A stretch of DNA of 55,054 bases from Bacteroidales bacterium (GTDB taxonomy: Bacteria; Bacteroidota; Bacteroidia; Bacteroidales; VadinHA17): the NCBI GenBank assembly GCA_003141525.1, contig PLML01000092.1, forward strand, positions 37,380-92,433, read 5' to 3'. Below are positions 10,663-20,649 of the stretch, piece by piece. Position 1 is the stretch's first letter. Each line of letters starts with the position of its first letter. The notes below the pieces were generated by a model, which did no database searches, was not told the DNA's origin, and saw nothing but the letters and a program-made list of their open reading frames with translations. The position numbers were made by a program, and so were the translations under genes.

Positions 10663-10781
10663 ATGGCCCCCTGTCCCGCCGAAGCGGGACTTCCCCCTAA
10701 AGGGGGATTAATTCTGTTCCGGCAAGAGTAATTATACTTATCCGCAAAGTATTAGCCCCCCTTTAGGGGGGTTGGGGGGCA
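10663..10781. repeat. Pair of inverted GC-rich hairpin repeats (GCCCCC..CCCCCTAAAGGGGG type)
   Basis: ggccccctgtcccgccgaagcgggacttccccctaaaggggga at ~10664-10708, and inverted copy gcccccctttaggggggttggggggc at ~10754-10780. Confidence 0.8.
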
Positions 10782-10792
10782 AAAAAGACAGA

Positions 10793-12061
10793 TCAGAATC
10801 CCTTCAGGTAATACCCTAATCCAACTCCAAGGTAATTGCCTATCACATATCCAATAATTCCCACGGTAATTCCTGTTATAATCACATCTTTGTTTTTCAG
10901 GGCCCCTGCTACAACAGGAACAAATGGAGGAGAAAAGACAAAGGCTGTTGTTGTTATCAGAAAGTCATCGGCGTTTACATTGAAAATTTTAGAAAGCAAA
11001 ATGTGCAGAATCAGTGTACCAAAGTATGCATAGGAAATGTAAGCAAACAAGCCGAGAAATCCTATGCTGAAAACTACTCTAAGATCAGCCATCGAAGCTA
11101 CGGCAAATGAAAATACCAGAATAAAATACATGCCCAGCTGAAATGACTTTTCAATTTTGTTTATCCAATTTATTAAAGATCCCAAAATACCAAGTGTTGT
11201 TATAGAGAGAATTACTACAACCATCTGCGAAACCTTTGGAAGCAGCAGACTGATACCATACGAGGCTATAAATATGATAAGCGCAATTCCCAATGCCATC
11301 AGAAGAGGCAAAATCCGTCCTTTTCTGAACATACCAGAGAAATCTTCAAAGCTCTCTGCTTCTTCAATCATCTCATCAGTGACTTCAGTATTTCCGTGAT
11401 GTTTGAAAGGGGGCAATATTGCCCTGAATATTCGCGGGCCAATGGTTATAAAGAAAATAATGGTGATTGCACCAACAATCATATCATAGGTACTTGTCAT
11501 AACAAAAAGATTGGTATCTACTCCAAGAGCTACCTTAAGCGATACCAGGTTTGGTGTTCCACCGGTATACACCCCAACCAGCATACCTGCAACTTTCCAG
11601 CAGTCCGGAACAACATTCCTGAAAATAAAATAGCCTGATGCGACGATAGCGATAACAGAGATCAGTGCAAGGATCATTGAGATAAATCCTTCCTTGGCAA
11701 ATCGAAGCCATCTTTTTATATTAAGCGAAAAGAGAAGCAACGGAAAGGAAAGCGGAACAATTATTGAGACAAGCATATCCTGAGATGATGCAATTGAATT
11801 CACAAAGCTATCACCCTGCCTGAGCGTTCCTGAATCAAGAAGTGCCTGCATTTCGGTCTCAGGAAGTGCAGCTCTGCCTTGTAAAGCAAGGCGATAAGCT
11901 TCACTGCCGTGAGGCAGAATGCCAATACTTCCTAAAATTAGTCCAAATCCATATGCCAGTACAATTGATCCTAATTTCTTCAGGATTGACCATCTTTTGC
12001 ACAAGTAAATGATTCCCAAAGGAAAAGTGAAGTAAAACAGGATAAGTAGTATTATTTTCAT
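10793..12061 (-). CDS. DUF819 family integral membrane protein
   Basis: 422-aa polytopic membrane protein with GVYTGGTPNLVSLKVALGVD pattern. Confidence 0.85.
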   Translation of the reverse strand: MKIILLILFYFTFPLGIIYLCKRWSILKKLGSIVLAYGFGLILGSIGILPHGSEAYRLALQGRAALPETEMQALLDSGTLRQGDSFVNSIASSQDMLVSIIVPLSFPLLLFSLNIKRWLRFAKEGFISMILALISVIAIVASGYFIFRNVVPDCWKVAGMLVGVYTGGTPNLVSLKVALGVDTNLFVMTSTYDMIVGAITIIFFITIGPRIFRAILPPFKHHGNTEVTDEMIEEAESFEDFSGMFRKGRILPLLMALGIALIIFIASYGISLLLPKVSQMVVVILSITTLGILGSLINWINKIEKSFQLGMYFILVFSFAVASMADLRVVFSIGFLGLFAYISYAYFGTLILHILLSKIFNVNADDFLITTTAFVFSPPFVPVVAGALKNKDVIITGITVGIIGYVIGNYLGVGLGYYLKGF

Positions 12062-12149
12062 AATGATCTCGGGGGTTTGTTCAGATCAAATATAAAAAAT
12101 GCGACTCACTGTGTAGCAAGTCGCTTGAAAAATAGGTGTTTATACTTAT

Positions 12150-12992
12150 TTACTTATCGTCACAATCACACTCATCAAAACTTTTTTGATACTGCTCAAT
12201 AGCTTTCAGGCTCATACCCATACTTGAGAACCCGCCATCATGGAACAGGTTTTGCATAGTTACTTTGCGTGTAAGATCAGAGAAAAGCGCAACGCAATAT
12301 TCAGCGCATTCCTCAGCGGAGGCATTACCCAGGGGTGACATCCTTTCAGAGAAATCGATCAGAGAATCAAAACCATGAATACCGCTTCCTGCAGTTGTAT
12401 CTGTGGGCGATTGTGAAACGGTATTCACCCTTACCTTTCTGTCCCGACCATAAATATATCCGAAACTGCGAGCTATTGACTCCAGAAGTGCTTTTGCATC
12501 ACCCATATCGTTATAACCCGATAGTGTCCTTTGAGCAGCTACGTATGATAAAGCAATAACAGATCCCCATTCCTTCAGTGCGTCAAGCTTATATGCTGTC
12601 TGCAAAACCCTGTGGAAACTCAACGCTGATATATCGAATGTCTTCAACATATTTTCATAACTGGTCTGCTCATAAGGTATATCTTTTCTCACATTCGGCG
12701 ACATTCCAATTGAATGAAGAATAAAATCGAACTTACCCCCAAAGATCTTCATGCCTTCAGAAAGAAGGTTCTCGATTTCATCCATCCTCGTTGCATCGGC
12801 TGAAATTACTTTACTTCCGGTGATTTTTGCTAGTTCATTTATTGTACCCATTCTGATTGCAACAGGGGCATTGGTAAGAACCAGTTCGGCCCCTTCCTTC
12901 CTGGCTTTCAAAGCTACCTGCCAGGCTATAGATTTTTCATTAAGAGCACCAAATATAATTCCTTTCTTCCCTTGTAATAATCCTTCTCTCAT
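12150..12992 (-). CDS. fabI: Enoyl-[acyl-carrier-protein] reductase (NADH)
   Basis: GKKGIIFGALNEKSIAWQVA, HSIGMSP, YNDMGDAKALLE, SSMGMS motifs of FabI-type SDR. Confidence 0.95.
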   Translation of the reverse strand: MREGLLQGKKGIIFGALNEKSIAWQVALKARKEGAELVLTNAPVAIRMGTINELAKITGSKVISADATRMDEIENLLSEGMKIFGGKFDFILHSIGMSPNVRKDIPYEQTSYENMLKTFDISALSFHRVLQTAYKLDALKEWGSVIALSYVAAQRTLSGYNDMGDAKALLESIARSFGYIYGRDRKVRVNTVSQSPTDTTAGSGIHGFDSLIDFSERMSPLGNASAEECAEYCVALFSDLTRKVTMQNLFHDGGFSSMGMSLKAIEQYQKSFDECDCDDK

Positions 12993-13008
12993 CGTAATGT
13001 TTAATAGT

Positions 13009-14673
13009 TTAAATAATTCCGGCCCTCAGAAGCTCCCGTGCATTTTTCATAGCTGTTTCCGTAACTTCGCTGCCGCTTAACAATCGGGCTACTTCAACTA
13101 TTCTTTCTTCAGGTGATAACAATTTAACACGGGTAAATGTTGAGCTATCAGTATCATCTTTAAAAACATGATAGTGTCTCGTGCCTCTTGAAGCAACCTG
13201 TGGGAGATGGGTAATATTAATAACCTGCATATATTTTCCCATACCTGATAAGATCTGTCCTACCTTATCAGCTACTTCACCTGAAACTCCCGCGTCTATC
13301 TCATCGAATATTATGGTAGGCAGATTATTATTTCTTGTAAGTAAAGATTTCAGGCTAAGCATTACTCTTGATAATTCCCCGCCTGAAGCGATTTTAGCAA
13401 GATTCTCGGGCGCTATTTGTTTGTTTGCGGAGAAAAGAAAGTCGGCCTGGTCAATTCCGGTTGAAGTGAAATCCTTTAAGCGTGTAAGGGATATTCTGAA
13501 TTTTGCATTTGGAATACCCAGCTGCTTTAGCAATTCTGTAATCCTCGATTCAATTTCCGTCAACACATACTTTCTTTTGTCAGATATCTCTTCAGAAATA
13601 ATCTTCAGAGAGTTGACCTCTTTTTCAAGAAGTGTTTCCAGTTCAATAAGCCGCTCATCACTGGTGACAATAGAACTTATTATATCTTTTATCTCATCCT
13701 TTTTCCTGATGAGTTCGTTGAGATTGGTTACCCTGTGTTTTTGAATGAGTGAGTAAATACTATCAAGCCTGTTATTAACCTGAGCAAGCCGCTGGGGATC
13801 AGCTTCAATGGATCCAGCCAGTTTTTCAATCTCTGCTGAAAGGTCATCAAGTTCTATCAATGTTGACTCAGTTCTTGACAAAAGGTTTTCGCTTTCAGGC
13901 AAAAATGTTCTGATTCTTCCAAGGTTAGTTTTAACCTCCCTGAGCATTGAAAGAACAGATATACTTTCAGCAAAAAAGAGATTTGAAGATGTGCTGAGTG
14001 CCAGTTTAATCTCCTCTGTATGCCCAAGTAATTCCTGCTCTGCTTCCAGCTCTACCTGTTCTCCTTCTTCCAGTTTAGCATCGTCAAGCTGGTTATACTG
14101 AAACTGGTAATATTCCAGATCTGCCCTGTTTTTATCGGCTCTTTCTTTAGTTCCAGAGTACTCCTTTTTTAGGTTTTGGTAGCTCGAGTAAGTTTCACTG
14201 TATTTGTTCTTTAGCTTGGCTGTACCTGAAAATGAGTCAATTAAATTTAGCTGGAATGAGTTGCTATTCAGCATTAGCGTCTGATGCTGCGAATGAATAT
14301 CTATAAGCCTGTCACTTAACTCTTTCAGGATATTGACTGTAACAGGAGTATCGTTAATAAAAGCCCGGGATTTACCGGCAGAATTAACTTCTCTTCTCAG
14401 AGTAGTAACAGTCTCATAATCAAGATTATTTGATACAAAAAAATCATTAAGGTCATACTCTTCAATCCGGAATGTGCCTTCAACAATACATTTTTCATTT
14501 TTATCAAGAAGGACTGAAGAATCTGCTCTTGTTCCAAGTATAAGTGAAAGAGCACCTAAAAGAATTGTTTTGCCAGCGCCTGTTTCACCGGTAATAATTG
14601 TCAGTCCGTTTTCAAATTCAACGTCCAGTTCTTTAATAAGTGCATAATTCTGAACGAACAGTTTTATGAGCAT
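13009..14673 (-). CDS. recN: DNA repair protein RecN
   Basis: LFVQNYALIKELDVEFENGLTIITGETGAGKTI Walker A; LSRVMLSLKSLL; TIIFDEIDAGVSGEVADKVG. Confidence 0.96.
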   Translation of the reverse strand: MLIKLFVQNYALIKELDVEFENGLTIITGETGAGKTILLGALSLILGTRADSSVLLDKNEKCIVEGTFRIEEYDLNDFFVSNNLDYETVTTLRREVNSAGKSRAFINDTPVTVNILKELSDRLIDIHSQHQTLMLNSNSFQLNLIDSFSGTAKLKNKYSETYSSYQNLKKEYSGTKERADKNRADLEYYQFQYNQLDDAKLEEGEQVELEAEQELLGHTEEIKLALSTSSNLFFAESISVLSMLREVKTNLGRIRTFLPESENLLSRTESTLIELDDLSAEIEKLAGSIEADPQRLAQVNNRLDSIYSLIQKHRVTNLNELIRKKDEIKDIISSIVTSDERLIELETLLEKEVNSLKIISEEISDKRKYVLTEIESRITELLKQLGIPNAKFRISLTRLKDFTSTGIDQADFLFSANKQIAPENLAKIASGGELSRVMLSLKSLLTRNNNLPTIIFDEIDAGVSGEVADKVGQILSGMGKYMQVINITHLPQVASRGTRHYHVFKDDTDSSTFTRVKLLSPEERIVEVARLLSGSEVTETAMKNARELLRAGII

Positions 14674-14682
14674 AACGGGTTA

Positions 14683-15603
14683 TTATGGATTGGCTGAATT
14701 GATCTTTTCATATTTAGCCTTGTTTGCAGGGTCAATTTCCGTAAGTATCTCTACAACGCGACTTTTCTCTTCAGGAAATGCCGAAGAATAAACATTAATG
14801 AGTTCGTCTGACTTTGCGTCCATTATTACCTGCACAAGATACATAAAAGGATCGGGTTTTTTCCTGTAGACATCCTGGATAAGTTTAAGGCTCTCCACCA
14901 TACTTGTCCTTGCTTCAGGGGTTTTCGATTCCATTTTATCGAAACCATTAATATAATAGTCATACATAAACTGTCTTACTCCTTCATACTCATTGTCCAG
15001 GACATTTTTTACAAGCCAGTACCTGTTACGGTTCCGGGATCCATCATAAGGTTTCCATCCGGGTTCAGGAGCATTCTGGGCATTTGTAACAATTTTCTCA
15101 GCCAACTGAAAAAACTCTGTACCTCCCATTGGGGCAAAGGTATCGTAATCAAATCCGAGGATCATATAAGTATAGTAGGATAAAACTGAAACCAGGCTTG
15201 AATAGGTATTCGGATCAAAGACCAGCGGTTGAAATTCCACGTACTGGAATTGAAAATTGTTGTCTATAAAATTCAGGATCGTAGAATTATAGGTTGTATT
15301 GAAAACTGGCCTGCTTAGTTGAATCTGGATCGTTCCTTTGAATTCATCTGCTGATAACTGATCAGTAAGGTTAATTAAGATATTACAATCGATTCGTTCA
15401 GCGTAGTTTAATACATGATTCGTCCAGACTGTGTTATTCATGAACTCAAAAAGGTCCTTCTGCATACTTTCAAATATCTGGCGGTTGGATCCCTGAATTC
15501 TCTGGGCAGATATCTGGATATTGCAGTTCAGCTCCTGTGCATGAATGATCCCATGCATCAGCGTCAGAAAAAGAATGAGATAATATTTAATACGATACAC
15601 CAT
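14683..15603 (-). CDS. DUF4835 family protein
   Basis: Signal peptide then ELNCNIQISAQRIQGSNRQIFESMQKDLFEFMNNTVWTN; located between recN and coaBC as is common in Bacteroidetes. Confidence 0.85.
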   Translation of the reverse strand: MVYRIKYYLILFLTLMHGIIHAQELNCNIQISAQRIQGSNRQIFESMQKDLFEFMNNTVWTNHVLNYAERIDCNILINLTDQLSADEFKGTIQIQLSRPVFNTTYNSTILNFIDNNFQFQYVEFQPLVFDPNTYSSLVSVLSYYTYMILGFDYDTFAPMGGTEFFQLAEKIVTNAQNAPEPGWKPYDGSRNRNRYWLVKNVLDNEYEGVRQFMYDYYINGFDKMESKTPEARTSMVESLKLIQDVYRKKPDPFMYLVQVIMDAKSDELINVYSSAFPEEKSRVVEILTEIDPANKAKYEKINSANP

Positions 15604-15616
15604 TATTAAATCTCAA

Positions 15617-16174
15617 TTATTGAATCAATGAAACAATTTTGTCAAGAATATCTTTTGCAGCTTCCTCTTTAGATTTCAACTCAAATTTATCAATATTATT
15701 GTTTCGGTCAATAATTGTGATCTTGTTTGTATCATACCCAAAACCGGCTCCTTTTTCTTTTAGTGAATTTAAGATAATTATATCCAAATTTTTTCGGTAC
15801 AATTTTGCTATCGCATTATTTAGTTCATTATCAGTTTCCATTGCAAACCCCACAAGGACCTGCGATGAGGATTTAGTTTTACCCAGCGTTTCTGCAATAT
15901 CCGTTGTGGGTTTAAGTCTCAGGAGTAATTCCGTCTCATTTTTCTTTATTTTTTCCCCATGAACCTCTACCGGAGTAAAATCTGCGACTGCAGCAGCAAG
16001 GATTGCAATATCGCAAGCCTGGAACCTCGATATGCATTCAGCGGCCATTGCTTCCGCTGTTATGATATTAATAATTTTAACGGAATTATTCTGTGGCCTT
16101 ACATTTACTGGGCCAAGTACAAGATCCACATCAGCTCCGTACCCTGCAGCGGCATCTGCCAATTCAACTCCCAT
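15617..16174 (-). pseudogene. coaBC: CoaB (phosphopantothenate-cysteine ligase) portion of a split coaBC
   Basis: Continuous reading frame extends upstream of the listed Met (NKPLKGKHLLITAGPTREPLDPVRFLSNYSSGKMGVELADAA) to the 13-T run at 16272-16284, where it joins the CoaC frame. Confidence 0.85.
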
Positions 16175-16268
16175 TTTGCCTGAAGAATAATTGCTTAGAA
16201 AACGAACAGGATCAAGTGGTTCGCGGGTAGGGCCTGCTGTGATCAGAAGATGTTTGCCTTTCAGAGGC

Positions 16269-16823
16269 TTATTTTTTTTTTTTTGAAAAGAAGTTCCCGA
16301 TATCTTTTACAATTTCTTCCGGTTCGGCCATCCTGCCCTTTCCAGAAAGTCCGCTCGCAAGTTCCCCGCTTGCAGGTTCAAGAATATAATTACCAAAAGC
16401 CTTAAGTGTCTCAATATTAATTATTGTTGCCGGATGATTCAGCATGTCCATATCCATTGAAGGAGCAACAAATACCGGGCAACGTACTGATAAATAAGTC
16501 GTTAGAAGTAAGTTATCAGCTATCCCGTTAGCCATTTTAGCTAAAGTATTTGCGGTAGCAGGAGCAATAAGGAAAAGGTGAGCCCACAAACCAAGATCCA
16601 CATGACTGTTCCAGTCACCGTTTTCCGGGTTAAAGAACTCTGTGAATACCGGATTTTTTGATAAAGTGGACAGAGTAAGAGGAGTAATAAATTCTTTCGC
16701 ATGATCGGTCATAATGACCTTTACACTGGCACCATCCTTAACAAGCAACCGGATGATAGTTGCAGTTTTATAAGCTGCAATACCCCCGGTTACACCGATA
16801 AGTATGTTTTTGCCTTTCAGCAT
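16269..16823 (-). pseudogene. coaBC: CoaC (phosphopantothenoylcysteine decarboxylase) portion of a split coaBC
   Basis: MLKGKNILIGVTGGIAAYKTATIIRLL flavoprotein; APSMDMDMLNHPA; frame ends KKKK* exactly at the homopolymer. Confidence 0.88.
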
Positions 16824-16837
16824 CCTGATGCTAAGTA

Positions 16838-17170
16838 TTACTTCTGTTTAACAGGATTTTCAGGATTTCTGTAAAAAATTTTTCCTTCCTCAAGTTCCTG
16901 TAATGCTATAAGTGTTGGTTTTGGCAGCCGTTCGTAGAATTTCGAAATTTCAATCTGTTCACGGTTTTCAAATACTTCCTCCAGATTATCGCTATAAGAT
17001 GCAAACTCTTCAAGTTTTTTGTTCAGCTCCTGTTTCATCTCAACAGAAATCTGGTTCGCTCTTCTGGAAACAACAATTACTGTTTCATAGATATTTCCGG
17101 TACCCTGCGTCATCAGGTCAAGATTGCGTGTAACAGTTGTTACGGGTGCTACTGATTTTCTGTAATCCAT
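16838..17170 (-). CDS. RNA polymerase omega/Rpb6-like subunit
   Basis: 110 aa; NIYETVIVVSRRANQISVEMKQELNKKLEEFASY; positioned between coaBC and bamD. Confidence 0.8.
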   Translation of the reverse strand: MDYRKSVAPVTTVTRNLDLMTQGTGNIYETVIVVSRRANQISVEMKQELNKKLEEFASYSDNLEEVFENREQIEISKFYERLPKPTLIALQELEEGKIFYRNPENPVKQK

Positions 17171-17181
17171 AAATATATTGA

Positions 17182-17994
17182 TTATTTTACTCCGGTGTCA
17201 GGAATTCCTTTTTTTAGAAACCTATTTGTTTCCTGGAAGATATCGCTTACATCTTTCGCATATGTGCTCTTTGGAAACTCTTCCATAAATGAATAGTAGT
17301 CATCAAGCGTTGACTGATATCGTTCTTTTTGTTTATTAGGAAAACTCTTTTCTGCATAAAGGAAAAGGGAATTTAATTTAAGATACATCATCTTTTCCCT
17401 GTATTTTGTATTAGCGTATTCTTTAAGACTATTGGTGAGAGCCACAATTGCCGCCTTATATTGGTTCATATCGTAATAAAGTTTTGCATTCAGATATGAT
17501 TTTTCAACCAGCTTGTCTTCAAGGTCACTTATCCGTTTTTTACAATCTGCAACTTTTGAACTATTAGGAAATCTGTTCATGAAAATATTAAATCCTTCAA
17601 TTGCATTCTTTGTGTTCTCCTGATCAAGTTCAGGACGGGCAGAGATATTATAGTCGCATAACGCCGCCATATAATTAGCATCCTCTGCATGTTTGCCAAA
17701 AGGAAACTGCTCAATAAATGTTTTAAAGTAACTTCCTGCCATTATGTAATCTTTCATGCCGAAATATGCCTGGGCGTTCATCCAGTTCAGATCTTCAGCC
17801 TCGTCGGTGGCCTTGAAGCGTGGGAGAATCTGTGTCAGAAGTTCAGTGGTTTTGACATACTCACCTTTATCAAAATATTCTTTCGCTTTTGACTTTTTAA
17901 GATCAAAATCAGTGCTCTTCAGGAGTTTTTCATACTCGCCGCAGGAGCTTAATAAAACCAGAATAATCAGAATAATATTTAATCTGAATCTCAT
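17182..17994 (-). CDS. bamD: Outer-membrane protein assembly factor BamD
   Basis: Lipobox LLSSCGEYEKLLKS; TPR repeats; YFKTFIEQFPFGKHAEDANYMAALC. Confidence 0.9.
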   Translation of the reverse strand: MRFRLNIILIILVLLSSCGEYEKLLKSTDFDLKKSKAKEYFDKGEYVKTTELLTQILPRFKATDEAEDLNWMNAQAYFGMKDYIMAGSYFKTFIEQFPFGKHAEDANYMAALCDYNISARPELDQENTKNAIEGFNIFMNRFPNSSKVADCKKRISDLEDKLVEKSYLNAKLYYDMNQYKAAIVALTNSLKEYANTKYREKMMYLKLNSLFLYAEKSFPNKQKERYQSTLDDYYSFMEEFPKSTYAKDVSDIFQETNRFLKKGIPDTGVK

Positions 17995-18170
17995 AAAAAA
18001 AATTGTTGCGCAAAATTAGGGAAAAAAAATCATTTCAGGCATAAAAACGAAATAATTATGCTTTTATTATGCTTTAAGATGCACCAGATAGAAATTAGGT
18101 ATAAATAGGTATCAGGATAAACCTGTTTAATTGTAATTTTGAGAAATTTTTTTTAGAAAGGGTAATTATA

Positions 18171-19415
18171 ATGGATATATTTGAAAAGATTAAGAAAAAC
18201 AGAGGGGAAATAGGGGCATATCAGGAATTTGGACATGGGTATTTTGTCTTTCCAAAACTGGAGGGTGAAATTGCACCCCGTATGAAATTCAGAGGTAAAG
18301 AGGTTCTTACCTGGAGCCTGAATAATTATCTCGGACTGGCCAATCAGCCAGAGATCAGGAAAGTTGATGCCGAAGCAGCAGCACAATATGGTCTGGCTTA
18401 TCCTATGGGTGCCAGAATGATGTCGGGACATACCTCAACTCATGAAAAATTTGAAGAAATGGCTGCCCGTTTTGTTCACAAGGAAGATGCCTATCTTCTC
18501 AACTTCGGTTATCAGGGAATGGTCTCAATTATTGATGCACTTGTTGACAGACATGATGTAATTGTTTATGATTCCGAATCTCATGCCTGCATTATGGATG
18601 GTCTGCGACTTCACATGGGAAAAAGATTCGTTTTTCCCCATAACGATATCGAAAGTTGTGATAAGCAGTTACAGAGAGCACAGAAACTTACTGAAGAATC
18701 AGGTGGAGGCATTCTGGTTATTACTGAAGGAGTTTTTGGTATGGCAGGTGACCTGGGGAAGCTAGATAAAATAACCGCTTTGAAAAAGAAGCATCATTTT
18801 CGTTTTCTCGTTGATGATGCTCATGGGTTTGGAACCATGGGCGCTACTGGCAGTGGTACAGGGGAACATTTTGGGGTTCAGGACCAGGTTGATATCTACT
18901 TCGCAACATTCGCAAAATCTATGGCAGGAATAGGAGGTTTCGTTGCAAGTACAAAAGATGTGATTAACTATCTGCGCTATAATCTTCGTTCACAGATATA
19001 TGCCAAATCGCTACCTATGGCTATGACATTGGGGGCAATTAAAAGACTTGAATTTATCCAGGCTCATCCTGAGCAGAAGGAGAAACTCTGGAATATTGTT
19101 CATGCCTTACAGAAAGGATTAAGAGATGCCGGCCTGGACCTTGGAAAGACGGAATCACCTGTAACCCCGGTATTTATGAAAAGCGGTGTTCCACAGGCAA
19201 CACAGATGATTTACGATCTCCGGGAAAACTACGGTATCTTCTGTTCTGTTGTCATTTACCCGGTTGTTCCGAGGGACGTGGTAATGTTGCGTCTCATACC
19301 CACTGCCGCTCACACCCTTGAAGATGTTGAGTACACAGTGAAGGCTTTCAGGGAAATTAAGGCAAAAGTCGATAACAATGAATACTCCGATAAACTTGTT
19401 AATTTCAACTTCTAA
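18171..19415 (+). CDS. Alpha-oxoamine synthase family PLP enzyme (serine palmitoyltransferase-like)
   Basis: LTWSLNNYLGLANQPEI, MGARMMSGHTSTHEKFEE, FLVDDAHGFGTMG, FATFAKSMAGIGGF (PLP lysine). Confidence 0.82.
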   Translation: MDIFEKIKKNRGEIGAYQEFGHGYFVFPKLEGEIAPRMKFRGKEVLTWSLNNYLGLANQPEIRKVDAEAAAQYGLAYPMGARMMSGHTSTHEKFEEMAARFVHKEDAYLLNFGYQGMVSIIDALVDRHDVIVYDSESHACIMDGLRLHMGKRFVFPHNDIESCDKQLQRAQKLTEESGGGILVITEGVFGMAGDLGKLDKITALKKKHHFRFLVDDAHGFGTMGATGSGTGEHFGVQDQVDIYFATFAKSMAGIGGFVASTKDVINYLRYNLRSQIYAKSLPMAMTLGAIKRLEFIQAHPEQKEKLWNIVHALQKGLRDAGLDLGKTESPVTPVFMKSGVPQATQMIYDLRENYGIFCSVVIYPVVPRDVVMLRLIPTAAHTLEDVEYTVKAFREIKAKVDNNEYSDKLVNFNF

Positions 19416-19437
19416 AGGAAATAAATAGTCAATGGTG

Positions 19438-19472
19438 AAAAGCTGTTTCTCATTGATTCAGCTTTTTTTGTT
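19438..19472 (+). terminator. Rho-independent terminator
   Basis: aaagctg...cagctttttttg inverted repeat followed by T-run after the AOS gene. Confidence 0.6.
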
Positions 19473-19582
19473 TCATTTCGAACAAAATCATCTCTTTTAC
19501 GGTTATATAATCCAAATCATAAGTCGAATCTGAATTTTCCTTAACAAATGAACTTTTTATTATAAAAGTCATTTTTTACCTT

Positions 19583-20266
19583 ATGGACAATATAAGCCAT
19601 AATAACAATATTTTAAAAGGGTACAATATGCTTTTCTATTTTGCAGGAAGCATGATTATGCATGAACCTTCAGAAGAATGCATTGTCGATTTCTGGGAGA
19701 GAGGTATTCTTAAAAATCTTCCTGTTTCAAGTTCAAATCCTAATTTTGTCATAGCAGCCTCCCAGCTCAGAGAATCATTCTCTGACAAGACAATGTTTGG
19801 AAAATTGTTACACGAAGATTTCCTTAGACTCTTTACCAGCCAACCGCCGGCTCTCGCTCCTGCTTATGAATCCCGATATAATAAGGAGATACCTGGCATT
19901 TCAGGTCACCATTCATCCAATGTCACTGATTTTTATAATTCGTATGGATGGCACTCGAAATTCAAAGGACAAATTGGTGATGATCATCTTGGTATCGAAT
20001 TGCTTTTCCTGACTATACTTATCGATAAATACATTAAACTTGATGACGAAGCCTGCCGTGGTGAAATGAAAAAAGAAATCCGCAGGTTTATTAATCATCA
20101 TATTTTGTCGTGGGTACCAAAATGGAATAAAGAAGTCCAGCTCCATGCAAATACATTGTCTTTTAAAGGCATAGGTAATCTGATTCTCGCCTGCTCAGAA
20201 GATATTTTTACATTTTTTGGGCAGAAATCCACGACTTCTATTTCGACTGATTTTCTTAAAAATTAG
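19583..20266 (+). CDS. TorD/DmsD/NarJ-family molybdoenzyme maturation chaperone
   Basis: LLHEDFLRLFTSQPPALAPAYESRYN, VTDFYNSYGW, DHLGIELLFLTILIDKY, FINHHILSWVPKWNKEVQLHANTLSFKGIGNLI. Confidence 0.82.
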   Translation: MDNISHNNNILKGYNMLFYFAGSMIMHEPSEECIVDFWERGILKNLPVSSSNPNFVIAASQLRESFSDKTMFGKLLHEDFLRLFTSQPPALAPAYESRYNKEIPGISGHHSSNVTDFYNSYGWHSKFKGQIGDDHLGIELLFLTILIDKYIKLDDEACRGEMKKEIRRFINHHILSWVPKWNKEVQLHANTLSFKGIGNLILACSEDIFTFFGQKSTTSISTDFLKN

Positions 20267-20642
20267 GATTGAAGAAGTTTGAAATTGCATCAAAATAGTA
20301 CTCCCTCCATCCTTCGGCAATACCATTAAATTCCTCATCTGGAATATTTGAATGTTCGACTGTTACAAGCGAGTTTTCCCTGTCAGGTGAAATCGTAATC
20401 GTGACAATTGATTTTTCAGGTTGATCTCCAAAATACCATTCCTGTACAACTTTTTTATCCTGAATAAATTCCAGGTTCTTTCCTGTAATATCTCCTTTCC
20501 ACAGAGAAAATTCACTGCCCTGCTCTGTGCTCATCTGTGCAGGATAACCTGACCATAATTCAATAGTGTACGGATTCGTCAGTGCTGCATAAACATCGGA
20601 AGGCTCAGCCTTTATTTTGAATGATTTTTTAAAAGTTTTCAT
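20256..20642 (-). CDS. SRPBCC/START-like domain protein
   Basis: 128 aa; KTFKKSFKIKAEPSDVYAALTNPYTIELWSGYPAQM; AHSA1-like. Confidence 0.8.
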   Translation of the reverse strand: MKTFKKSFKIKAEPSDVYAALTNPYTIELWSGYPAQMSTEQGSEFSLWKGDITGKNLEFIQDKKVVQEWYFGDQPEKSIVTITISPDRENSLVTVEHSNIPDEEFNGIAEGWREYYFDAISNFFNPNF

Positions 20643-20649
20643 GATGAAA

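Noticed and set aside
13181-13744. 187-aa plus-strand ORF within recN
   Set aside because: Antisense shadow of RecN; no motif or separate regulatory context.
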